Below are positions 32,901 through 46,198 of a DNA stretch of 64,000 nt, piece after piece. Position numbers and translations under genes: made by a program. The notes beneath the pieces were generated by a model, which saw only the letters and a list, made by a program, of their open reading frames with translations, did no database searches and was not told the DNA's origin. The stretch spans positions 67,915,839-67,979,838 of the forward strand of contig CM054134.1 in the NCBI GenBank assembly GCA_028751875.1. The letters are read 5' to 3'. Every line of letters starts with the position of its first letter. Within the stretch, counting starts at the first letter, position 1. The stretch is from Rapana venosa. Its lineage: Eukaryota > Mollusca > Gastropoda > Neogastropoda > Muricidae.

Positions 32901-35900
32901 TAAAGTCTGGTGACATTTTGACAGAACTTTCCTTTCAGAAATATTTTCAGAATGTGTTCTTTCTTTAAGTTCTTTAAAAATCATTAATGTTTCAGATCTC
33001 AAGAAATAAAACAACACGTCCAAAATCAGCTTTGGGTAAGAAATTATTAGTTTTGATGCTTTTTTGTTTGTTTTTAAAAAAAATCTAGAATAACAAAGCT
33101 CTTGAAAATGCCCATATTAAATGACTCTGTGATTAATCCATTGAGGAAAGTTCAAGAATAGAAGTTAACTAAAATGAAAAGATTTAGAAAAAGGAGTGTA
33201 TTGTATGGCATTGCACTGTATTGCATTGCATTACATTGCATTGTATTGTATTGTATTGTATTGTGGAATGAAAACATACCAGAAACTTCATGATAAAATT
33301 GTATAATATATGGGAGACAAAGTGGGGGAAAGTTTCTTACCAGGAAAACTTGACTACTTTTTATTCAGTTAGTCACGTTCCTATGTTGTTGTATTTGGGG
33401 TGGATGTGTAATTTATCTCAGTTTTCTTTTAATTGTTTTTTAATTTTATTTTGTTCTTTGTTGTTGTTTTTTTATATTCAGGTATGTCCTTGAAAAAGGG
33501 CTCCAGAAAAAGCAAGAAACGGCCTGGTAAGTGCTACAGAATCTGTAATATTTTTGTCTTTTGTTTTCACTTATCTGATTATCTTCTCCTTTTCATGGTT
33601 TTCTATTTTACTCTAGGTCAGTTTTTGAAGGAGGCTTGTGGCTTCAGCCTGATGATGACATTGATTATAGTAAATCTACTGTATAAGAAGCCCTTTTCTG
33701 AGCAGCTTGATTGTCCACTTTTTGTAGCCGTGAGCTTTTAATCTGTAAGTAGTTTTGTCTATTATGTACTTTGGCTTTGAGACAGACATGAGATGTAAAC
33801 AGTGGGTCAGCCTTGTGGTTAGAGCTTTCAACTTGTGATTTGATTGTAACTGAGGGCATGGGTTCCAGTCTCCTCAGAGGTATCCATTCAAGGGGATTTT
33901 TTGGCTTGGAATTAACTTTGATACTGACTCCACTCTCCAGAAAGTCCATTAGATGAGACTGTAAATCAAGGTGTTGGTTTTTGTTGTGTAGTGACTCCTG
34001 GAAGAGGGCGAGCTCAAAGTGCACAGGGTTTCAGGACTGGCAGAGATTTGTGGATGAATGCCATAAAGAAGAAACAGACATGTAAGTTGCAATTTTCTTC
34101 TTGATTTCCTTTTTTTTTTTTTTTTTTTTTTAAATATATCCATAGTAAGTTTTGATGACATTTGATTGACTGTGTTAGTTATGTTTATGTGTGTGAATGC
34201 CAATATGTTGTTATGTTCTCTGTCACTTAATTGGTTTTTCAAAGATCGATAATGATCTGTTGATATTTGCATGTCATATGTCTTTGAGGTTAAAGCAAAG
34301 TGTTTCTGTTGTGTTGTTCCCAGCTATACCCATATCGCCAGCTCAATCATGAGGAAGAAGTCTGCTATCTTTGTCATTGTCCCATGTGGTCATAATTTGT
34401 CTCAGATGTTTCTGGGATCAGAATTTTAATCTGATGTGTTGTTAATTTTGGTCTAATGAATGGATGTAATTAGTTTTCAAGAGTTGTTTTTCTTGTTTAT
34501 TCTAGTGATGCATGCCAATGGAAGACAAGGGGAAAGTCCTCGGCATAAAACTCCTATTGAATACTGGGTAGAGACTCTACGCAAGACTGGAGTAGGTGAG
34601 GTTATTTTTCAGTTTGTTGAAATGCTATAGAAGCCTGCCATTGTCTTCTACATAACTTTTCAATGGACTGTTTGGCCCAGAACATATCACAGTTGTTTAG
34701 TTATACTAAAATGAAAAAAATCCTTGTTTTAATTTTTTTTTTATATAGTTGACTGTTTGTGACATTCACCTTGGAGATGTTCTCCAAAGGCCAACTAGCC
34801 CTAAAATGAAAAAAAGCCCCTTTTTTAAACAGTTGATTGATTGGTCCAAAAACATGTCACATTTGTTGTTTTAAACTAAAATGAAAAAGCCCTTTAAAAA
34901 AAAAAAGTTCACTGTTTGGTCCAAAACATGTTACATTTGTTTGTTTAAACCAGAATGAAAAAACCCCCTTTTTTTTTTTTTTAACATGCAAACATTTTGA
35001 TTTCATTGTTTTGTGGTAAGAAGGAAGGTGGCAAAATGGTTAAGACAGTCACATGCATAACAAGTAAACCATGAGGTTATGGGCTCAATTCCCAGCCTTG
35101 CCCTTTCTTCCTAGTTTGTCAAGGAAATCAAACTGAATATCAAAGTCCTTTGAATGAGACTATAAACTGAGGCCCCATGTACAAATGCATGCAGAACACC
35201 GACCTTTCCACTTTCCAATCTACTTATCTATCTTCCTGCCTTCTTACCGTTATATCATTTTCTCTTCATTTTCAATATTGCTTCTATCTGTATGAATATC
35301 ATTTATGCACACGATGAGAGAGTTTATTCTGGTTTTTTCCCCCAACATTAGGAAGGAGCACAGAAAGCACCCGGATGAACACATTTTCCGGTCTGAAGCC
35401 TGGGAATGAGAAATTCTACCCCTATTTAAGTACGTCACATTACATGAGAGCAGCCATGGGAACAGAGAAGCCGGGCAAATATGATGATCCCACAGGTAGG
35501 TGTAATGTCAATGGACTACACACAGCTTCTTGAGTGTAGAGGGTAGATCACTTGATGACTCAGTGCTTTCGTTGAATGGAGTTTTATCATTGCATTAACT
35601 GTTCATATGCTTGCTTGTTATGGGTTTACACAGCTTGTTGATCCCTCTCTGCTGTTTGAAAGAAAAAATAACAGATATTTCCCATTTAATGCGAAGTTCA
35701 AGGTGTCATATTTATTTGCTGAAAATGGCTGTCAATTATTTGCAATACCTTTGGTATCATTTAAATAAGCTGCTAATAACTGGCTTGATTCCTTTGTACA
35801 GAAAATATTTTTGTGACTCGTTTGTTTTTCCCCTCTTGCTCTGTGTGCATTAAACCAAGATGACATGTAGTTGATGAGTTTAGTGTGTGTGAATATGCAC

Positions 35901-36172
35901 AGTGCAGCTGTTGAAGATGTGAGTTTTTTTAAGCTATGACTTGAGTGTTAACATAAAAAAAGTTGGTGAAGGACTGCTCTACTCAGATCTGACATCTATG
36001 CATGTGAAAGTGATTTTTGGTGACTGATTATTTACTGTCACAGTAATTATATTTCTAGCTTTCTTGTCTCAAACCATTATGTTTTGATGCATGTAGTGGG
36101 CCTGTATGTTCACTGATATATTTGAAATCAGCTCTCATTCATTTTGTTTATCTACAGTCATACACACATGCA

Positions 36173-36206
<34 letters not shown>

Positions 36207-36296
36207 CATGCACACATGCATGCACGCACACACACACACATACACACACACATGCACGCACACACGCATGCACACATGTATGCGCACACACACACA

Positions 36297-36337
<41 letters not shown>

Positions 36338-36461
36338 CTGCGTGTGTGTATGTGTGTGTTGTGTATGTGCGTGCGTGTGTGTGTGTGCGTACGTGTGTTT
36401 GTGCGTGCGTGTGTGTGTGTTTGTGCGTGTGTGTGTGCGTGCACGCGTGTGTGCATGCATA

Positions 36462-36508
<47 letters not shown>

Positions 36509-36907
36509 AACAGGACGGTTAGGCATATTGTGAGTTAGGTTTTTCACGTGTTGGAAAGAGTACGAGTTACCGGATCAGACTGAATGTAGGGACACGGAAG
36601 CCCTGTCACAGACTCGGTGTTTAAAATGATGTTTGTGGTTGTTGTTACCCTCCCCCCCCCCCCCCCCCCCCCATTTGCAATGGACGAAAGTGTTAAGCAC
36701 CAATTCATCTGAATCGTAATGTGAAACACTTCACCATGTCGTGGAATCCATGCCATGTCGACCATTTGGGCTGTAGAAATGATACATCTGTATTTCTGAA
36801 AATACGTGTTTTGTGCCCAGTCCCCTTCCTACTGTCCCCTTTTAAATGGGCTTTAACAGCTTATTACAATAAAATATTGTCATATTGTCATATTGTCTCT
36901 AACACAC

Positions 36908-36947
<40 letters not shown>

Positions 36948-37350
36948 TTCCATTGCCTTGCTCACTTGCTACATGTGTACATGCATTTGGACATATTTTT
37001 AAGAAAAGTTTTGCTTTGATTATTAATAGTCTTTAATTAAAAGAAAGCAATGGGTTCTTTTCAGTGAAACCTTCCCCAGGCAGACCAGCCTATAAGTCAC
37101 CTGAAGAATACTATGATGAGGTTCTTGAACTGCGAAAGGTAAAATAACCTTTCTTACTTTAGACTTGCAGATAGAAAACAGGATGCACAAGTGACCTTTT
37201 GATGCATATACATTACAAAACTTAATAAATCATGAAAGATGCTCTTAGGTTTCTGGATGATCCTATTTTCTGAGAAGACCAAGTTTATTCTTAACCATTC
37301 CTTCCTTTGTGACTGTCTTGTTATTTCATTTTCTGGTTTTTATCTTTCCT

Positions 37351-37439
<89 letters not shown>

Positions 37440-39581
37440 GTGTCTGTGTGTGTTTGTATCTGTGCATATGCATGAGCAAAATATTAACTATTTAAAAAGA
37501 AAATTAGTTTGTTCTGCTCATGTGATCTTAATTTTATTCATCCTTTTAGTGTTGTGTAAGTTTACATTTAGTTTTGCTGTGATTAATTTGTTTTTTTATT
37601 TACAGCAAATAGCTGCTCTGAATCATGACTCAGCTACTATGAAGACCAAAATCAGAAGGCTGGAAGAAGACAACATGAAGAAGGTATACAAGAAACATTA
37701 TCCTCTCTGACAACACATTTAAAAATGTTTCACTAACTGGTGTATTGATCGACATATAATTGTGTGCTAGTTTACACAGCATGCTCATTGTCAAATGGAA
37801 GTATACTTTTACACCAACACACTCACCCCCCCCCCTTTCCCCCCACAGACAAATTAGACATACATGCATGGACATGTGCAGTCATGCATTCATGCACAAA
37901 TGTGCCTGCACATACACATTTATGCATGCTTGATAGATTTCCACACATGTATGATTAGTTGCTTGCAACATACACACATCACACACACATATATATGTAA
38001 TACAGTGTGTGTGAAATTTGATACAACAAATACTCTAATGAACGAATTAATCTTATGGGCCTAAATGTTGGAAACTAATATTTGTATCAAAAGCTGAAAG
38101 AAATAACTTGATAAGTAGCAAACTTTGATCAGTCACACCTGATGTGAAAATTTTAAAGCTAAATAATTATGTTCATTTATCATGAGAATGGGTTGATAAG
38201 TGTGTGTATGTGTGTCTGTGTGTGCTTATTGTACATGTACTTTTTATGATTGTGGGATTTTTTATGGGAAAGAATCATTCTTTCATTTATTTCTATTCCA
38301 GGAGAAAGAAATCGAAAGCCTTCTGGATCCTGGAAAGGTATGTTGGTTTTTTATCTTTTAGGGTTGGTTCTTGTGTCTGTTTTGACATAATCTTTTAAAA
38401 ATACAAACATGTGGGTGAATGCTAGTGCATACATTTGACTTGTGTAATGTTATAGCTTAACAGGAAGATTAAGATTTGAATAAAGCTGTATAACCTAAGA
38501 AAAGAAAATAATGACATATTGATGGCTATCAGATGTGTTACTGTTTATCATTTCCAATTACATTTGGGAATGTTTGTTGTATATTATTTCTTGCTATAGC
38601 TAGCATGTTGATAGATCTGTTTTCTACAAGTTACAGATTTTTAACTGAAAAAAACCTTGAAGTAAATGTCATGAAAAATATTGTTTGATTATGAATGGTA
38701 TTTGGAAGTGAATATTGCTGAAAGAGTTATTAAGTTTAAGTCTGAGAGTTCGATGAAGAAGAAGAAGAATTTATATGAGTGTAAAGGTTGTTTTGTCAGA
38801 GCAGAATATACCTGTTATTTTAAATCGGGCAGTTGGGAATGATTCATCACTTTGAGGCTGGTACATGGTTATGGTCCAGATCCTGTTTGAAGGTTCTCTT
38901 ATGCACTTTGTTGAGAAGGAAGCTTGCAGGATGGTTAAGACGTTCACCAGCCTAACAAGTAACCTGTCAGGTTCTGGGTTCGATTCCTGGCCTTACCCTT
39001 TTATCTCAGTTTGATGAGAAAATTGAACTGATTGTCAAAGTTCCTTGAATGAGACAGTTAACCAAGGCCCCATGTGTGAATGCCCCCAGAACATCTTGCG
39101 CTCTCAGTGCTGGTAGGAATGGATGACAAAATCTTTAAAAAATGCATGCACACAGGTGTCATGTTAGACACCATTCCTGAAGTCGGAATGTGGCTACCTT
39201 AATGGTGGGGAAAACCAGTCACATATGCAAAAATCTCACCATTGGTGAACCTGGGAGCTCTAGCCGAGGAATGAAAAAAAATTGCACTTATGACAAAAAC
39301 TACTGTCAGTTATTTTTTTGTATAAGTCAAGAGTAATCTGTAACTTTTTGTCTTGTGTCAACAGAGTGAAGAGATTCGACGAACACTTGGGGACAGAAAG
39401 CCAGACTCTGGGGCTGTGATTCACAGTTTGAAGCAGAAAATTCTCAAACTTGAAGTTCAACTCAGAGACAGAGAATCTGCATACAAGTGAGTAGAATTCT
39501 GCATGTGGCAGCTTCTTCGTTTGTCATGTGTTGGACATTGAGTTGCAAGGAGGATATGAGCATGTTGTCTGTGTGTGTGTA

Positions 39582-39649
<68 letters not shown>

Positions 39650-40034
39650 ATGATATCTTCAGTTTAATGTCTATTCACATGTGTGTGTGTTTCGTGCAAG
39701 CGTGCGTGCGTGCATACATGCGTGTATGTATGTGTTTGTGTTCATGTGTATGAGCTGTACACAAGAAAAAGACATGGTGTCATGAAGACATGTGTTTATA
39801 TTTTTACCTAGTCAGAACCACTGGTAGATAGAAAAAAAGAGAGACTGTATGATGTATAGAGTACATACAAAAACTCATCTTACATTGGCATGACTGCAGC
39901 TTTTAGTCCCTGAAGTTTTCAGTGTAAATGGGTTTTTAAAATGGCTTTGCTGAAACTTAGACAGACAGAAATATGGATAGAAATTGTCCATTCCATCATT
40001 TCATCAACACTTACACACTCTCACACTCTCACAA

Positions 40035-40096
<62 letters not shown>

Positions 40097-40112
40097 CAAC
40101 ATTTACACACTA

Positions 40113-40146
<34 letters not shown>

Positions 40147-43100
40147 ACACACACGCACGCACGCATGCACACACATATACACTCATCGGGCTAGAGTGCC
40201 ACAAGATATAAAAATGATTACCTTCTAACTGATACCTAATCAGTGCATCATGATTTGGTATGAAGCAAAATCTATTAATCTTTAATTAAGGGATAACCTC
40301 ACTGACATACAAAGAATCCATTTTGCAGCATCCAGCAGAAGAGTGGAAAAATTATCTCTCATTTTAAACCATTTTGTATGAAGGAGCTTGACCAGGATTA
40401 CCTTTTTGTGTGTGTAGCCATTGAAATGTAAACTTTGCATTGCAATCCATTTTCTGTAACCAACCTAAAGGTTTCTGGTTGATAGAGATAAAAGCTGTTT
40501 TCTTATTATAAAGTTTCTTTCCATTAAACAAAATTATAAAGAGCAGCTGCAGAAGAGTATTTAGAACTCAGAACCTGGATGTGAGGGAATATTTGCTTTA
40601 TTATGATGTTTGTTACAGGCTGTATATATGTCAGTACATGTTTTGTTGTTTTTTTCTTCTGTTCCTCTGCTAGAGCTCCAAGGTTCACCAATGGTGGGAT
40701 TTTGCATATGCGACCATTTTGTCCACTATTAAGGTAGCTTCATTCTGACTTTGGGGGTAGTACATGTATTTACAAAAATTGTCAAAAAGGAAGCTTTTCT
40801 TACTGACATTTCAGTTTTCCTTTCATGATTTTTAGTTAAAACTATAAATAATAAACCTCATACTGGTGTCAAAATATGCCTTTTGTTGTTGTTTGTAGTA
40901 AACTGCAAGCAGACATGAAAGTGACAAAAGTGGAAGAGCTGAAAGTTCAGATGGAAGCCTTGTATCAAGAAATTGTTCGACTACAGAATCTCAAATCTGC
41001 TTCTTCAACAAAGTAAGTATTTTGTTCAGAAGTTAGATATATCATTATTCATGATTTAGTGTTAGTGTGTGTGTGTGTGTGTGTTGTGATATTTTTGTGT
41101 GTGTGCTGTGCATGTGCAGGTGTGTGTGTGTGTGCATGCATGCATGTATGTGTGGGTGCCTGTGCACACGTGCATGTGTGTGTGTGTTGTGGGGGGGTGG
41201 GGGTGGGGTGGAGGGGCTGATATTCACATGCATGTATGTGAGTGTGTCAATGGAGAAAAAAGGGGAAGTGCAAAGAGTAAGTGTTTTTATTTATTTATTT
41301 ATTTTAAAATTCTTTTATTTTGAGGATAATGGAATAAGCACTCATGTGCTTTTTTTATATACAGTCCCCCTGTGTATGCAGTTTTGTAAATGTTGTCATC
41401 CGTTCCCACCGGCACACAATGGCTGCCTCTTCTGAAAAGCGGAATGGGTTTTAACATGTGCGCAAGATGTTCTGCTTGCATTTGCACATAGGACCTTGGT
41501 TTATAGTCTCATCTGAAGGACTTAAGGGGGGAGTGGAGTCAGCAGTGATGTTAACTCTAGAGGAAAAATCCTCTTGAATGTGAATTGAACTTGGGTCAGC
41601 AGATCACAGGCGCATCATGCTGTCCTGTCCCACTCTGACTCATCAGTGTGTGTGTATGTGTGCGTGCGCGCATACATGCATGCATGCATGCATGTGCATG
41701 TGTTCCCAGTCCTGCATCTGTGCATATTACACTTTAAGATTTGCGTGTATGGTTAGACAAACGTGTTCATCACATGCATATCTGTATATGTCTTGATATA
41801 AAGATCAGAGAAAGCCTTAAAGCACATTTATACACAACCCTGCACAATCTTTATCATGCAGTATGATACTTGAAACAGAGTGGGCTCAGAAAATTCTGTG
41901 CGAGTGAAAGCGCTGAATGAGACCATCCTGCGTCTGAGTCGGGCCAATGAATCCCTGCAGCAAGAGAACCAGGGTCTGAAGGAAGACCTGCAGAAAGCCA
42001 TTGAGGATGGGGACATCAAACCCGATTTGGAGAGTAAGTGTGTGTATGTGGATGGTGCTGCTGCTATGAAATAGTTTGATGTGATGATTAAATGTAAGTG
42101 TATGGTGTGTGTGTGTAGTGTGGTGTGTGTGTGTGTGCGCATGCATTCGTGTTAGTAAGTAAGCAAGTCTTCAATTTTAAAGTCTTTCCACTTTAAGTGA
42201 TACCAGATGACCCTAAAGTAGGAGACTGAATATGTGAGAGAGAGAGAGAGATCTACTCTGTGTGTGTGCATGTGCATGTGTGTGGGCGTCCCTGCATGCA
42301 TGCGCGCTTGTGTGTAATAAATAGTAATAACAAAGGAAATAGTATTTTTAACATGAACAGATCAAGAACACAAATTTGGAAAAAAACACAAATTGAAATT
42401 AAAAAATAACTACAAGAACTACAATAGATGCCCTTTAGGACTTAACAATAAACCCCTTAGTAATGTCAATTGTTAACTTATTAATGCTTTTGTGTGTGTG
42501 GGTGTATGTGTGTGTGTGTTGTGTGAATATGTGGGTGGGTGTATGTGTGTGTGTGTGTACCTAACTGTGCACATATGCTGTTGTGTGTGTAGAGGAAATA
42601 AAGATATGCAAAATTGCTTAAGCGCTTATATGCATGCATTTCAATAATTATAATTTTGTCAATAACAACCAAAAAAAGTATATTTTACTGTTGTTGGCCA
42701 GAAAAATGAATAATTGGTTCGTTTAGTAATCCATAGATAAAGATGAATCAGAGGCATATAGATGGATGTGCAGACAGACTTAACAAGAGCATATTCTCTT
42801 TGTAGATATGTGGGGGTTTTATTTATTCCTTGGCTACAGCTCCAAGGTCTCCATTGGTGAGACTTTTGCGTGTGCGACCATTTTACCCCACCATTCAGGA
42901 AACTGCATTCTGAATTTAGGGATACATATGGGGATTAAAATTACCAATTTTGCCAGGATGGTTGGGAGGTACCTCCCTGCTCTTTCTGATTTTCAACTGT
43001 TGTGGGTTCTTTTGACATGCACAAATTCATTGCACATGAGTCCGACTGGTTTAGAGTCTCCTCCCAAAGACTTGGTGGTCAGTTCGATTTTCCCGTCAAA

Positions 43101-45958
43101 CTGGGAAGAAAGGACAAGGCTGGGAATCAAACCCACAACAGGATTTACCTTGTGTGCAAGGTGTTCTGCATGCATTCATATATTGAACCTTGGTTTGTAA
43201 TCTCATCTGAAGGACTTTCAGGGGAGTGGAGTCAGTACTGATGTTAACTCTGGGAAAAATTTCTTTAAATAGTAATCTTGGTGGTGGCTTGAACACGGGC
43301 TCAATCCTGGGCTGTCAAATTATGAGCATAGTGTTCTACCTACTATGCTATCCTGCCCCTCAAAAGAATTAGTATTAGGACTCTTTTATAGCTCTGTGAC
43401 AATTCTGTGTGGTTTGTTGCTTGCTTTCATTTCTGTTTCTTTGTGTGTTGCAGAAGACTACGAGGACATGAACAGGAGAGAGCTGTTGATGGCTCTCAAT
43501 AAACTGGAGAAGGTGAGTATTGTAACATTGTTTTTCTCTGCCAGCACAACTGGTTGTTTTTTTATGTTTGATTTTCAGCTTTCAAAGCTACTTGTTATAT
43601 ACACATTTTATACTGTGCAGGAAAGTACATACATACATACATTCATATAAACAGACACATGCACACACATACATACATGCGCACATGTGCATGCATACAC
43701 ACACACACCCCTTCTGCATGTGCTGTCAGGAAATCCAAGAGAAAATCAAAACAGTTTGAAAATCAGCTGCAGATAGATAAGATATTCACCCACAGCCAAT
43801 ATTAAACAAGTACTGACACAGTTGAACAGGTTTCTCTCCCTAAATTCCTTCAGCAGGAGTCACTGGGGCACAGCAGTGAGGTTTTCAGGCAGTATGTTGT
43901 AGGCATGTTGAAGGTGGTGGAGCTAGTTAGTTAGTCTTATCTGAAAGACTTTTCTCCATGGGGTGCCATAGGCCTGTCAGTATAAATAGCATCCCCAGAT
44001 TCTGGAAATTCTGTGCTAGAAATTTCCTCTTCTCTATCACTCTCTTTGTTTCTACCTTGTTCCTTTTCTTCCTGTGACCTTCTCCTTGTCTATTTTCTGC
44101 CTTCTTGGTCCATTCTCGTGCCTTTTTTCCATAAAGACATAAAGATAACAATTCTCCTTGTGCCGAAGTTGGATGTGCCGGGCCTGACTTGTCAGGCGCT
44201 TAATGGCAGCATGATGCAGTTTGCTCATATGACAGACAACAGTAGTTGCTATATCAGTGTGTGAGCGGTCGACGATGAAGAAAGAAGAAGAATCTGAAAG
44301 ACTTTAAAGACAGTGGAGTCAGTACTGCAGCTACTTCTTTGAGGAAAAAAAAATACTCCCTTGAATGGACACCTCAGCGGAGACACAAACCTACACCCTA
44401 AGTCACTGTCAGATAATGAGTTTGAGGCTCAATCCACTAGGCTGTTTCGCCCTCTTAACTCCTTTACTGTGACGTGCCGAAGCTTAAGAATCGGCAGACT
44501 TATGAATTTTTTAAAAACACAAAGTGATGGTTAACTCAAGGGAAAGTACTCTGGCCTGTAGGGCAATCATTTTTCTAAACACAGTTGCTTTCCTTGACCA
44601 TAAGCTTGCCTAGTTTTTGACTGTTGGCCAATTTTGTTTGACATGTCAACAAGTGATATCTTTGGGATTTCAGGCACTCCAGTGTTATGATTCTTTAAAA
44701 AAAATAATCTGTTGTACAAAAAGTGACATCACATGGATTCAGCCAGCTTCAGGGAACTTTACTTTGGTGAAAAATCATCACATTGCTTCAAGGGGACTAG
44801 TTGATGAATAGTTCAAGCCATTTAAGATACCAGCCCTAATTTTCAAAACTTTTGTATTTTTCAGCATTCAGTGACATATTTTGAAAATTTGTAAAAAATA
44901 AATACAGTCATCTATTAAAAAACTGTGAAACAATCTCAAAAGAAGACATTTTAAACTTTTCAATGAGATATAATATGTATGTCATTATTATGTTGGGTAA
45001 GTCTGCTGAATTTTTCAAATATAGCCAAAATCACGCGTCACCACAAAATGGTGGGATCCATTTCACTGCGACTCCAATGAGTTAACACGTGTGTGATTTT
45101 GTAAAGACCTTAACAGGTTGTTTAGTTTGAGACATGAACATTAGGTTGACTTGTGCAACAACCAATGCTGTGCAGAGTTCTGAAAGAGCAGAACGAAACG
45201 AAACGGACTCGCTGATGTCTGGCATGAGTGGACGGGATGGAGACGTGAGCTACAGCAAACTGGTGCTGAAAGGATCTGTGGAACAACGACTGAACCAGCT
45301 GGACCACAGAGAGACAGAGCTTTTGGACGAGATTCAGCGACTGAAAACTGTCATCAAGCGCCTTCGTGAAGAGCGGCGCAAGAGGCCTGACGAGTATGCA
45401 CTCTGCGTGTTTTGTTTGAGTCACCAGCAAAGTCAGCTGTGTCTTTATGAACTGTTGTGTGGGGTTTTAGCTGTCTCTCCCTCTGTGCCTTGAAATTGTG
45501 TGCATGTGTGTATGTGTGAGATATATATGTATATATATAGAGAGAGAGAGAGTCTTGTTCCAACTGTGATTTGAGGGGATAGGGCGTTGTGTTTGTTTTC
45601 AGTTTCTTTTTTCCTTTTTAGTTGATAAGCCAGTCAGGAAGTTGATCCATTTTTTAACATTATTTCTGTGACTTGTGCTGTCTTTTTTATCTCTCTTTGC
45701 ATATGTATGACAGATGTGGCAAGAAATCATATGTTTGTAATCAATATGCATTTTTTTAGGCCTGCTGGATAAATCATTACTGTCTTTTCATCATATTAGA
45801 CAAAACATGGGAAAAGTGCAAGCTTGGCTGTTTTCTTTTTTTTCATAGGAGAATCATTGTTTACATTCCTTTGTAGAATAAGACATTTGTGGGATGATGC
45901 GTGGTCTGTTTAGGAACAATATGGTTCATTTCATTTTGAAGCCACCTCGTGTTGTCTT

Positions 45959-45989
<31 letters not shown>

Positions 45990-46163
45990 TATGGAATTTA
46001 TAGAGCGCTATATCTTGCAATTACAAATCGGAGCACTTCCATTCTATCCGCTCCTACACAAGCAACCAACATTGATTAACAATATTCTAACGAATTCAAA
46101 TGTACACACACATGCACACACACACACACACACACATACACACACACACACACAACACACACA

Positions 46164-46198
<35 letters not shown>

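Noticed and set aside
33617..33741. Alternative reading of IQCE exon 5 from the first AG ([10 protein letters not shown]...)
   Set aside because: It runs to a stop without a donor in phase, whereas the second AG with the ATA|GTAAAT donor keeps the 721-codon frame.
34324..34410. Possible extra IQCE exon after TTCCCAG
   Set aside because: In the required phase it hits TGA after nine codons, and exons 6 and 7 already join in frame.
36106..36547. Several 100-130-codon frames on both strands
   Set aside because: They are translations of CA/GT/GA microsatellites (Thr-His, Val-Cys, Arg-Glu repeats).
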